64,000 nt of DNA, taken from NCBI GenBank assembly GCA_030431455.1, contig JAUIJE010000001.1, positions 744,001-808,000 on the forward strand, read 5' to 3'. Positions 17,332-25,211 of the stretch are shown piece after piece (position 1 is the first letter of the stretch; each line of letters starts with the position of its first letter). This stretch comes from a bacterium (GTDB taxonomy: Bacteria; Myxococcota; UBA727; JAUIJE01). The notes beneath the pieces are model-generated. The model worked only from the letters and a program-made list of their open reading frames with translations, did no database searches and had not been told where the DNA came from. A program made the position numbers and the translations under genes.

Positions 17332-18299
17332 CCCGGCGCCGGCGCCCGCGGGGTCGCCCCGGTCAGGCACCGCCGGGCCAACCCCACGAGCGCTTCTTGC
17401 AACGCGAGCGGGCGCACCACCTCGAACGGCACGCGCAGCAGGCAGAGATACAGCGCCATCCAGTCGAGGTCCTCCCCGCTGAACACCATGCGCCACCGGC
17501 CGTGCCCCGCGGGCTCCACCGGTCCGCGCAGGGTCATGCCCAAAAGCTCGTCCTCGGTGGCGGTGAGCACGACCTCGGCCTCGATGGGCCAGGCCCGGGT
17601 CACGAGCGAACCCGCGACATAGGCGACCAGGTCCTCCGCGGGCAGGGCGCGCGGCGCATACGCCTCCTCGACGACGAGGCTGCTCGCGTCCACCCGGTCC
17701 ACGCGGAAGGTGCGCCAATCGGCCCGGGCCCGATCCCAGGCGAACAAGTACCAATGCTCATGGACAAAAACCAGGCGGTGGGCCTCGGCCTCGCGCGTCC
17801 CGTGCGCGCCGTCCCGGCGCCGGTAGCCGAACCGCACCACCCGCGCGCGGTCGCAGGCCTCGGCGAGGTCGACCAGCAACGGCGCGTGCACCCGGGTGGG
17901 CCGGGCCGCGTCCATCTGCACCGCGCGGGACATCGCGGACAGGCGTGACCGCAGCCGGCGCGGCATCACCGCTTCGAGTTTGGACAGGGCCCGCACCGCG
18001 GCTTGTTCAAGCCCGCCGAGGGGGCCGGTGGCGCTCAGCCGCAACCCGAGCGCCACCGCCGCGGCCTCCTCGTCGTCGAACGGCATCGGCGGCACCCCGC
18101 GCCCGGGCCCGAGCCGATAGCCCCCGCCCACCCCGGGGGCCGCGTCGATGCGGTACCCGAGGCTGCGCAACCGATCGATGTCGCGCCGCAGGGTGCGGTC
18201 GGTGATCTCGAGCGCGTCACAGAGGGACGCGCCTTCCCAAAACCGGCGCTCGCCGAGCAGGCGCAACAGCCGCAACAGCCGGGCGGACGTATCCAGCAT
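17286..18299 (-). CDS. WYL-domain transcriptional regulator (YafY/DeoR-like)
   Basis: A 337-residue regulator. Residues 1-55 form a winged helix-turn-helix (ALEITDRTLRRDIDRLRSLGY); about 140-225 form the WYL ligand-binding domain (RVVRFGYRRRDG...HWYLFAWD), followed by a WCX-type C-terminal extension. WYL proteins sense nucleotides or other small molecules, often in DNA-damage or defence settings. It is transcribed divergently from the GFA-family gene, and a perfect 10-bp palindrome immediately upstream of its start is a likely operator for autoregulation. The 3' end overlaps the neighbouring convergent gene. Confidence 0.88.
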   Translation of the reverse strand: MLDTSARLLRLLRLLGERRFWEGASLCDALEITDRTLRRDIDRLRSLGYRIDAAPGVGGGYRLGPGRGVPPMPFDDEEAAAVALGLRLSATGPLGGLEQAAVRALSKLEAVMPRRLRSRLSAMSRAVQMDAARPTRVHAPLLVDLAEACDRARVVRFGYRRRDGAHGTREAEAHRLVFVHEHWYLFAWDRARADWRTFRVDRVDASSLVVEEAYAPRALPAEDLVAYVAGSLVTRAWPIEAEVVLTATEDELLGMTLRGPVEPAGHGRWRMVFSGEDLDWMALYLCLLRVPFEVVRPLALQEALVGLARRCLTGATPRAPAPGQSGDEIVSATSTGS

Positions 18300-18310
18300 C
18301 CCGCCACGCT

Positions 18311-18335
18311 ATTGCGGACAGAAAATGTCCGCAAT
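18311..18335. promoter_or_regulatory. Perfect inverted repeat, probable WYL-regulator operator
   Basis: ATTGCGGACA and TGTCCGCAAT are exact reverse complements separated by GAAAA. The site lies 12 bp from the WYL gene start and 50 bp from the divergent GFA gene start, ideal for controlling both. Confidence 0.7.
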
Positions 18336-18384
18336 GGGTCGTACACCCAGAGGCGCGTTTAAACCCCCGTCGAAGGAGGACGAG

Positions 18385-18801
18385 ATGACCGACAACCACC
18401 AAGATGCCCCCGCGCCCACCCTGCACGGCGCCTGCAAATGTGGCGCGATGCACTTTGAGGTCGAGCTGGACCTGGCGAAGGGCACGACCCAGTGCAACTG
18501 CACGTTCTGTCGCAAGAACGGGTGGTGGGGCACGATCGTCAGCCCGGACAAGTTCCGCCTCACCCAGGGCAAAGACCCCACCGGGGCCGAGGCCGATGCC
18601 TGGGTGCGCTGCCCGGCCTGTCAGACCCTGGTGTGCGGGCGCGGCGACGTGGCCGAGCTGGGCGGGCCCTTTGTGTCCGTGAACGTGCGGGCCCTCGACG
18701 ACGTGTCCCTCGACGGGGTGCCCATCGTGTACCTGGACGGCGCGTCGAACACCTGGGAGGTCAAAGGCCAGGCGATCTACACAAGTCCGTTCGGCGGGTG
18801 A
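18385..18801 (+). CDS. GFA/CENP-V family zinc protein
   Basis: A 138-residue protein of the Gfa (glutathione-dependent formaldehyde-activating-like) family. Zinc-binding Cys motifs are visible: CKCGAMHFEVE, CNCTFCRKNG and CPACQTLVCG. Most members bind two zinc ions in a Mss4-like fold, and their real substrates are largely unknown. AAGGAGGACGAG precedes the ATG at 18385, a strong RBS. The gene is divergent from the WYL regulator across a palindrome and is probably its main target. Confidence 0.85.
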   Translation: MTDNHQDAPAPTLHGACKCGAMHFEVELDLAKGTTQCNCTFCRKNGWWGTIVSPDKFRLTQGKDPTGAEADAWVRCPACQTLVCGRGDVAELGGPFVSVNVRALDDVSLDGVPIVYLDGASNTWEVKGQAIYTSPFGG

Positions 18802-18822
18802 GCGGGGGAGGCGGGCCGACCG

Positions 18823-19884
18823 TCAGGCTCTACGACGGCGGCCCTCCACTTTTTTTTTGAGTCGTGCCTCGGGGGGCTGGGGGCGCGGGGCCCGCACGTA
18901 GGCGTCGGCCAACGCGGTCGCGTCGGTGCCCTTGAGCTGCTTTTTCGACACCGTGAACAGGAACGACACGTAGTCGAGCATGAGCTCGGCCACCTTCTCC
19001 CACGCGTGTTCGCTCGCGGTGGGGGCGGTGAGCCAGCTGACCATGTCCGCGGGGGGGAGGGTGAGCGCGCTGAAGTGCTCGAGCCCGTCTTTGAGGATGC
19101 GATCCCGGGCCCGGTTGCGGCGGCCGAAGAGGTTGGTGGCGCGCAGGTTGGTGGCGAGGAACAGCTCGGTGAGGGGCAACATCGCTTCGGCCCCCCGCAC
19201 CGAGGTGCGGAGGCTGGTGGCGTCGTCGCGGAGGCGTTCGACCCGGCCGAGCCCGGCGCGGCTGTGGGCCAAAAAGCCGAAGTCGTTGTCGTTGACGTCG
19301 GCCATGCCGACCCCGAGGAAGCGGTCGAGGGCGCGGCTCCATTCGCTCTCGAGGCGCTCGTCGGTCTGCTCGAGCAGCTCGTACAGCTCGCTGTCCCATT
19401 GGTCTTCGTCGTCGAACAGATCGAGCTCGGCGGGGGCGACGTCCTCGAGGGTGGGCTCTTCGAAGCTGCCTTCGGACAGGCGCGGGTCGAGGGCGGCGAG
19501 ACGGTGTTCGAGATCGTGAAACAGCGCGCCGAGGTAGTCGTCGTCGCCGATCAGGCGTTCGATGGGGCGGCGCCCGTCGGTGCCACGGGGCATGTCGCAG
19601 TAGTCGCGCATCACCGGCACCAGGGTGATGAACTCGTCTTGAAAGCGGCTGTCCCCTTTTTTCCCGAGGTCGAAACAGATCAAACAGGCCGCGGCCTGGC
19701 TCTTGAGGCCGCCTTTTTGGCGCAGGGCCTCGAGGTAGGCGTACAGCCGCCACTTGTCGTGATGGAACGCGTAGCAGAGCTCCAGGATGTCCTCGACCTC
19801 CAGCTGCCGGGCCTCGTTCACCAGCGCGCGCAACGCCGCCTCGGAGGGGGGCGGCCGGGTGGGCAGGGGCGGGGGGGAAGGCAT
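18823..19884 (-). CDS. Conserved-looking cytosolic protein of unknown function
   Basis: A 353-residue, largely helical protein without signal peptide or membrane segment. An acidic middle (LEDVAPAELDLFDDEDQWD) and a basic C-terminus (RLKKKVEGRRRRA) stand out. Three Cys lie in the N-terminal third (LCYAF, ACLICF). I recognise no domain. The ATG at 19884 has no good SD; the region just upstream instead reads CTCCTCC, so the true start may be a GTG slightly upstream. It faces the downstream end of the GFA gene and is divergent from the glutamine-synthetase-like operon, so it might be that operon's regulator, but nothing shows DNA binding. Confidence 0.6.
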   Translation of the reverse strand: MPSPPPLPTRPPPSEAALRALVNEARQLEVEDILELCYAFHHDKWRLYAYLEALRQKGGLKSQAAACLICFDLGKKGDSRFQDEFITLVPVMRDYCDMPRGTDGRRPIERLIGDDDYLGALFHDLEHRLAALDPRLSEGSFEEPTLEDVAPAELDLFDDEDQWDSELYELLEQTDERLESEWSRALDRFLGVGMADVNDNDFGFLAHSRAGLGRVERLRDDATSLRTSVRGAEAMLPLTELFLATNLRATNLFGRRNRARDRILKDGLEHFSALTLPPADMVSWLTAPTASEHAWEKVAELMLDYVSFLFTVSKKQLKGTDATALADAYVRAPRPQPPEARLKKKVEGRRRRA

Positions 19885-19987
19885 TTGGAGGAGACTAACG
19901 TACACCCGGCCGCGGTGACGAGGGCGCCTCGTTTGCACGGTTTTGATCCAGTGGGGTTTGATCCATGCTGCGCCCGCGGAGGTGACC

Positions 19988-21346
19988 ATGGAGCCGATGT
20001 CCAAAGACGCGTTGCTGAGCTGGGTGGAGGCGCAAGAGCTGCCGGCGGTGAAGGTCGCGGTGACCGACCTCGATGGCATCCTGCGCGGCAAATACATGTC
20101 CAAGGACAAGTTCAAGAGCGCGGTCGAGAAAGGCTTTGGCTTTTGCGACGTGGTGCTCGGGTGGGACAGCAGCGATCAGCTGCTCGACAATGTCACGTTC
20201 ACCGGGTGGCACACCGGGTACCCCGACGCCGAGGTTCGTTTGGTGCCCGAGACCGCGCGAAAGGTGGTGGTGGCCGACGACGAGGTCTTTGTGCTCGGCG
20301 AGTTCGTGGGCCGGGCCGAGGCGATCTGTCCCCGGGGCACGTTGCGCCGCGTGCTGCAGAAGGCGTCGGACATGGGCTACGGGGTGATGGCGGGGTTCGA
20401 GTACGAGTTCTTCGTGTTCGACGAGACCCCGCAGACGGCGGCGGAAAAAGGGTACCGCAACCTCAAGCCGCTGACCCCGGGGAGCTTCGGCTATTCCCTG
20501 TTGCGCAACACGCTCTACTCAGATTTTTACCAGGACCTGCTGGCGATGGGCGAGCAGATGCGCCTCGACATCGAGGGCCTGCACACCGAGACCGGTCCCG
20601 GCGTGCTCGAGGCCGCCCTCAGCGTGACCGAGGGGCTCGAGGCCGCGGACCGGGCGGTGATGTTCAAGACCTTCAGCAAGGTCCTCGCCCAAAAGAACGG
20701 CCTGATGGCGACGTTCATGGCCAAGTGGAACAACAGCGTGCCCGGCCAGTCCGGCCACCTGCACCTGTCGCTCCTGGATACAAAATCGGGTGACAATGTC
20801 TTTTACAAAGAGGGCGCGGCCCACTCGATGAGCGATGCCCAGCGTTGGTTTGTCGGTGGGCAACAGAAGCTGCTCCCCGAGCTGTGCGCGATGGTGGCCC
20901 CCACCGTCAACAGCTACACCCGGTTGGTGCCCGGCTTCTGGGCCCCGATCAACGCCACCTGGGGGGTCGAGAACCGCACGTGTGCGTTGCGCGTCATTCC
21001 GGGGTCCAAAAAAGCCCAACGCGTCGAGTTCCGCATCGGGGCCGCCGACGGCAACCCCTACCTGGTGTTGGCCGCGGCCCTGCTCGCGGGGCTCTGGGGC
21101 ATCGAGCACAAGGTGGAGCCCGGCCCCATGGTCGAGGGCAACGCCTACGCGGATCCCAAGGGCGCGCCCTCGCTCCCGGCCACGTTGTTCGAGGCCGCGG
21201 GCCGGCTGCGGGGCTCCGAAGCGGCCCGGGCGGGGCTGGGCGATGCCTTCGTCGAGCACTTCGCCGCGTCCCGCGAATGGGAAGAGCGCGAGTTCCGCAA
21301 GCACGTGACCGATTGGGAACTGAAACGGTATTTCGAGATCATCTGA
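19988..21346 (+). CDS. Glutamine-synthetase-family gamma-glutamyl ligase (PuuA/GlnA3/GlnA4-like)
   Basis: A 452-residue GS-fold enzyme expected to join L-glutamate to an amine using ATP. Metal and substrate motifs seen are GFEYEFFVF, QSGHLHLS, NATWGVENR and RVEFRIGAADGNPYL. The usual adenylylation-loop Tyr of GlnA-I was not identified, consistent with amine-specific paralogues. The operon continues with an aldehyde dehydrogenase and an iron alcohol dehydrogenase, so the amine is probably polyamine-like or an amino alcohol such as ethanolamine, oxidised while protected by the glutamyl group. GCGGAGG precedes the ATG at 19988. True nitrogen-assimilating GS activity is unlikely but not excluded. 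Confidence 0.85.
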   Translation: MEPMSKDALLSWVEAQELPAVKVAVTDLDGILRGKYMSKDKFKSAVEKGFGFCDVVLGWDSSDQLLDNVTFTGWHTGYPDAEVRLVPETARKVVVADDEVFVLGEFVGRAEAICPRGTLRRVLQKASDMGYGVMAGFEYEFFVFDETPQTAAEKGYRNLKPLTPGSFGYSLLRNTLYSDFYQDLLAMGEQMRLDIEGLHTETGPGVLEAALSVTEGLEAADRAVMFKTFSKVLAQKNGLMATFMAKWNNSVPGQSGHLHLSLLDTKSGDNVFYKEGAAHSMSDAQRWFVGGQQKLLPELCAMVAPTVNSYTRLVPGFWAPINATWGVENRTCALRVIPGSKKAQRVEFRIGAADGNPYLVLAAALLAGLWGIEHKVEPGPMVEGNAYADPKGAPSLPATLFEAAGRLRGSEAARAGLGDAFVEHFAASREWEEREFRKHVTDWELKRYFEII

Positions 21347-21368
21347 GCCATCCGAAAGGCGGCCGCAC

Positions 21369-22769
21369 ATGAGCCAGACGTTGACGATCAAATCGCCCAT
21401 CGACGGGCGGGTGGTGGGCGAGCTCCCCCTCGCGGACGAGGCGGGCATCGAGGCCACGCTGCAAAAAGCCCGCGAAGGGTTTCGGGCCTGGAAAGAGACC
21501 TCGCTCGAGGAGCGCCTCGCGCTGTGCGGCCGCTTCATCGACGCGCTGATGGCGGATCAGGCCGCGAGCGCCGACGAGCTGACCCGGCAGATGGGCCGGC
21601 CCATTCGCTACACGCCCAAAGAGATCGCCACCGCCGCGGACCGGGCCCGGACCATGATGGACCTCGCCCCCGCGGGGCTCGCCGACGTCGAGGTCGAACA
21701 GTCCGCGGCCTGGGGCAAGTACATCCGGCGCGAACCGGTGGGCCCCGTGCTCGTGGTCCCGGCCTGGAACTACCCCTACCTCATCGCGGTGAACAGCGTC
21801 GTGCCCGCCCTGCTCGCGGGCAACAGCGTGATCCTCAAACACAGTTCGCAAACCGCGCTGGTGGCCGAGCGCATCGCGGCCGCGCTGGACAAGGCGGGCC
21901 TGCCCGCGGGCGTGCACAATGTCGTTCACACCAGCCACGCGCTGACCGAGAAGATGGTCGGCGATGACCGGGTGGCGTTCGTGGCCTTCACCGGCTCGGT
22001 CAAGGGCGGACACGAGATGGTCCGCGCGGCGAAAGACCGTTTCATCGGGTGCGGGCTCGAGCTGGGCGGCAAAGACCCCGCCTACGTGCGCGAAGACTGC
22101 GCGTTCGATTTCACCGTCGAGAACTTGGTGGACGGGTCGTTCTTCAACTCCGGACAAAGCTGCTGCGGCATCGAGCGCATCTACGTGCACCGGTCGCTCT
22201 ACGACCGCTTCGTGGAGAAGTTCGTGGCCTTGACCAATGACTACACATTGGGCGACCCCCTCGACGAGCAGACCACGCTCGGGCCCATGGCCAAACAGGG
22301 CCAAGCCGAGTACGTGCGCGACGAAATCAAAAAGGCGGTCGCGGCCGGGGCCACCGCCCACGTCGACGAGAAGAAGTTTCCGCTGGCCCAGAGCGGCTCG
22401 CACTACTGCGCGCCCCAGGTGCTCACCGGCGTGGACCACTCGATGTCGGTCATGACCGAAGAGACCTTCGGCCCCGTGGTCGGGATCATGCCCGTGAACG
22501 ACGACGACGAAGCCGTGCGCCTGATGAACGACAGCGTCTACGGCCTCACCGCCAGCGTGTGGACCGAGGACGCGGACGCGGCGGTGGCGATCGGCAACCG
22601 GGTCGAGACGGGCACGTTTTTTCAGAATCGCTGCGACTACCTCGACCCGGCCCTGGCCTGGGTGGGGGTCAAAGACACGGGACGGGGCTGCACCCTCTCG
22701 CGGCTCGGGTACGAACAACTCACCCGGCCCAAGTCGTACCACCTGCGCAAACAAGGAGCGGGGTCATGA
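21369..22769 (+). CDS. NAD(P)-dependent aldehyde dehydrogenase
   Basis: A 466-residue ALDH-superfamily enzyme oxidising an aldehyde to its acid. The general base is in LELGGKD (Glu231) and the catalytic Cys is in GQSCCGIER (Cys265). NYPYLIAVNSVVPALLAGN and KHSSQ mark the cofactor site. It starts 23 bp after the GS-like ligase and its stop overlaps the alcohol dehydrogenase start (ATGA), so the three enzymes form one pathway. The natural substrate may be a gamma-glutamylamino aldehyde, as PuuC uses in E. coli; that is inferred from context. Confidence 0.9.
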   Translation: MSQTLTIKSPIDGRVVGELPLADEAGIEATLQKAREGFRAWKETSLEERLALCGRFIDALMADQAASADELTRQMGRPIRYTPKEIATAADRARTMMDLAPAGLADVEVEQSAAWGKYIRREPVGPVLVVPAWNYPYLIAVNSVVPALLAGNSVILKHSSQTALVAERIAAALDKAGLPAGVHNVVHTSHALTEKMVGDDRVAFVAFTGSVKGGHEMVRAAKDRFIGCGLELGGKDPAYVREDCAFDFTVENLVDGSFFNSGQSCCGIERIYVHRSLYDRFVEKFVALTNDYTLGDPLDEQTTLGPMAKQGQAEYVRDEIKKAVAAGATAHVDEKKFPLAQSGSHYCAPQVLTGVDHSMSVMTEETFGPVVGIMPVNDDDEAVRLMNDSVYGLTASVWTEDADAAVAIGNRVETGTFFQNRCDYLDPALAWVGVKDTGRGCTLSRLGYEQLTRPKSYHLRKQGAGS

Positions 22770-23947
22770 CCGCACAACACGGCAAATGGAACTACCCGAC
22801 CACGGTGCACTTCGGGGCCGGCATCGTCAGCAGTCTGCCCGAGCTGTGCCGGGGCCGCGGAATCGGTCGCCCGTTGGTGGTCACCGACGAGGGCCTGGCC
22901 GAGACAGAGATGGTGCACGAGTTGGTGCGCCACCTGTCGGGGTCGGGCCTGCGCCCGGGGCTGTTCTCCGATGTGCAGGGCAACCCCGTGGGCAAGAACG
23001 TCGACGATGGGACCGCGGTCCTGAAAGAGGGCGAACACGACGGGGTCGTGGCCATCGGCGGGGGCTCGGCCCTGGACGTGGGCAAAGCGATTGCGTTGAT
23101 GGCGGGGCAGGACCGCCCCCTCTGGGACTTTGAGGACGTGGGCGACAACTGGCTGCGGGTCAACGAGGCCGGGGTGCTCGACACCATCGCCATCGCCACC
23201 ACCGCGGGCACGGGCTCGGAGGTGGGGCGCTCGAGCGTGATCACCAACGAGGCCGAGACCCGCAAGATCATCATCTTTCACCCCAAGATGATGCCTGCAG
23301 TGGCATTGTGCGATCCCGAGCTCACCATCTCGTTGCCCAAGCACCTCACCGCGGCCACGGGCATGGACGCGATGTCACACAGCCTCGAGGCCTACTGCGC
23401 CACCGGCTTTCACCCCATGGCCGACGGCATCGCCACCGAGGGCATCCGGCTGGTGCGCAAGTCGCTCAAGACCGCGACCTTCGAGCCCGACAACCTCGAA
23501 GCCCGGGCGGACATGCTCGCGGCTTCGCTCATGGGCGCGACCGCGTTCCAGAAGGGGCTCGGGGGCATGCACGCGTTGTCGCACCCCATCGGCACCCACC
23601 TGCACAAACACCACGGCCTCATCAACGCGGTGATGATGCCCTACGTGCTCGCCTACAACAAAGGCGTCATCGAGGAGCGCATCGAGCGCCTGGCCGCGGC
23701 CATCGGCTTGCCCGACGTGAGCTTCACCGGCTTTTTGCGCTGGGTGCTCGACCTGCGCAAAGAGCTCGGCATCGTGCACACCGCGGCCGAGCTCGACATG
23801 ACCGAGGACCACATCGACCTGTTCTCGTCGATGGCCGAGCAAGACCCGGCGGGCTTTGGCAACCCCATCAAGCTCACCAAGGCGCGGTACCAGGAGCTGT
23901 ACCGCGCGGCGTTGTCCGGCACGCTGCCCGCGGCCGCCCAACCCTGA
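22766..23947 (+). CDS. Iron-containing (group III) alcohol dehydrogenase
   Basis: A 393-residue dehydrogenase. NAD-binding GGGSALDVGKAIA and TTAGTGSEVG are present, and the metal ligands are visible as Asp in TGMDAMSH and His in SHSLEA, HALSHPIG and LHKHHG. It interconverts a primary alcohol and an aldehyde and would precede the aldehyde dehydrogenase in oxidising an amino-alcohol amide. ATG overlaps the ALDH stop by 4 nt, and its own stop overlaps the azlC start (TGATG). Confidence 0.9.
   Translation: MTAQHGKWNYPTTVHFGAGIVSSLPELCRGRGIGRPLVVTDEGLAETEMVHELVRHLSGSGLRPGLFSDVQGNPVGKNVDDGTAVLKEGEHDGVVAIGGGSALDVGKAIALMAGQDRPLWDFEDVGDNWLRVNEAGVLDTIAIATTAGTGSEVGRSSVITNEAETRKIIIFHPKMMPAVALCDPELTISLPKHLTAATGMDAMSHSLEAYCATGFHPMADGIATEGIRLVRKSLKTATFEPDNLEARADMLAASLMGATAFQKGLGGMHALSHPIGTHLHKHHGLINAVMMPYVLAYNKGVIEERIERLAAAIGLPDVSFTGFLRWVLDLRKELGIVHTAAELDMTEDHIDLFSSMAEQDPAGFGNPIKLTKARYQELYRAALSGTLPAAAQP
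23296..23309 (+). repeat. Variant copy of the TGCAGnnACATTGG motif
   Basis: TGCAGTGGCATTGT differs from the consensus at two positions. It lies in the sense strand of the alcohol dehydrogenase gene and uses codons (GCA, GCA, TTG) that are rare in the surrounding sequence. Confidence 0.35.
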
Positions 23948-24642
23948 TGCGCCCGGGCGCGTCGTCGCCGGTCAAGGCCGGCTTCTGGGCGTGTCTGCCC
24001 GCGGGGCTGGGCTCGATCCCCTTCGCGGTGGTGGTGGCGGTGGGCGCGGCGGAGGCCGGGCTCACCCCTGCAGAGACATTGGGAATGTCACTGATCGTGT
24101 TCGCGGGGGTGGCCCAGCTCGCGGCGGTGGAGCTGTTGCGCACGGGGACCCCCGGGCTCGTCATCGTGGGGGTCACCGTCCTCATCAACCTGCGGTTCGT
24201 GCTCTACAGCGCGACCTTGCGCGGTTGGTTTGCCGACGTGGGCCGCGGCGGGCGGGTGGCGTCGGCCCAGCTTTTGACCGACCAGGCCTTCGCCACCACC
24301 GCGGCCGCTCACGCGCAATCGAGCGTGCCCGAGGGGCACGAGATGTTTCGCTACTACCTCGGGGCGGGGCTTTGCCAATGGTCCTGCTGGCAGGGCGGCA
24401 CCGCCCTCGGGGTCGCGTTCGGCGCGCTCTTGCCGGACTCGCCGCTGTGGCGGTTTTCGGTGGCGCTGGTGTTCATTGGGCTCGGGGTGCCGGCCCTGCG
24501 CAACAAAGGCGCGGTGGTGGCGGCGGGCGCGGCCATCGTCGTCGCGGTGTTGTGCCGGGGCCTGCCCTACGGCGGGAGCATTCTCGCCGGGGCCGCGGCG
24601 GGGATGGTGGCGGGCGCGCTCTTCGACCGGGGGCAACGATGA
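23947..24642 (+). CDS. azlC: AzlC-family branched-chain amino-acid exporter, large subunit
   Basis: A 231-residue integral membrane protein with about five to six hydrophobic helices. The N-terminal helix region (KAGFWACLPAGLGSIPFAVVV) and INLRFVLYSATL match AzlC proteins, which pair with AzlD to export branched-chain or related amino acids. The start codon overlaps the alcohol dehydrogenase stop, and azlD follows with a 4-nt overlap. In this operon it may export an amino-acid-like intermediate or end product. Confidence 0.88.
   Translation: MRPGASSPVKAGFWACLPAGLGSIPFAVVVAVGAAEAGLTPAETLGMSLIVFAGVAQLAAVELLRTGTPGLVIVGVTVLINLRFVLYSATLRGWFADVGRGGRVASAQLLTDQAFATTAAAHAQSSVPEGHEMFRYYLGAGLCQWSCWQGGTALGVAFGALLPDSPLWRFSVALVFIGLGVPALRNKGAVVAAGAAIVVAVLCRGLPYGGSILAGAAAGMVAGALFDRGQR
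24069..24082 (+). repeat. Exact copy of the recurrent motif TGCAGnnACATTGG
   Basis: One of three exact copies; the others are minus-strand copies at 25447-25460 (malic enzyme) and 42621-42634 (ZIP-permease). All are in the sense strand and in the same reading frame (GCA nnn ACA TTG), giving rare codons inside G+C-rich genes. Near copies lie at 31640-31653, 30449-30462, 14910-14923 and 140-153. Confidence 0.5.
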
Positions 24643-24944
24643 TGTGGCTGCTCATCTTCGGCATGGCCGGCGTGACGTACGCGTTGCGCGTCGTGTTCCT
24701 CGGCGGGGGCGCCGAGCAGGCGGACGGTCGCTGGGCGCGTTGGTTTCGGTATGTGCCTGCATCGGTGCTGCCCGCCCTGGCCGCTTCCGCGGTGTGGGGC
24801 GAGCCCGGGCCCGACGACGGGCGCGTGCCCCGGCTGTTGGCCGCCGCGGTGGCGGTGGGCATCGCCCAGCTCACCAAAAACACCATGGCCACGCTGTGCG
24901 CGGGATTGTTCGCCCTCTGGGCGGTGATGACATTTTGGCCGTGA
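24639..24944 (+). CDS. azlD: AzlD-family exporter, small subunit
   Basis: A 101-residue protein with three to four hydrophobic segments (GMAGVTYALRVVFL, YVPASVLPALAASAVW, the C-terminal helix ending MTFWP). This is the usual size of AzlD, the partner of AzlC. The ATG lies in the ATGATG junction overlapping the azlC stop, so expression is coupled. Confidence 0.85.
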   Translation: MMWLLIFGMAGVTYALRVVFLGGGAEQADGRWARWFRYVPASVLPALAASAVWGEPGPDDGRVPRLLAAAVAVGIAQLTKNTMATLCAGLFALWAVMTFWP

Positions 24945-24957
24945 AAGGCACGAGACG

Positions 24958-25211
24958 ATGAACGCAAAATCCTTCAAGCCCGCGGGCTACCCGTCGGTCA
25001 GTCCCTACCTCATCTGCCCGAACGGGCCGGCGTCGGTCGCGTTCTTGGTCGAGGTGTTCGGCGGGAGTCTGGCGCGGCGGTTTGATCGGCCGGACGGGTC
25101 TTTGATGCACGCGGAGGTGCGCATCGACGACACGGTGACGGTGACGATCGCCGCGGAGGATTCCGCGACGCGTGGGGCAACACCTGGTGGGTCGCGACCA
25201 ATGAGACTTAG
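24958..25211 (+). pseudogene. Decayed VOC/glyoxalase (PhnB-like) gene with internal deletion
   Basis: The first ~65 codons from the ATG at 24958 read as the N-terminal half of a PhnB-type VOC protein (VSPYLICPNGPASVAFLVEVFGG, DGSLMHAEVRIDD). The conserved C-terminal signature of this family, D-x-W-G-N-T-W-W-x-A-T, is present at 25167-25199, but in another frame and only a few codons later, ending TAG at 25209. Normal members are about 140 residues, so about 50-60 codons have been deleted with a frameshift. The in-frame reading continues only to an unrelated stop at 25236. Its last bases overlap the malic enzyme stop. Confidence 0.75.
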
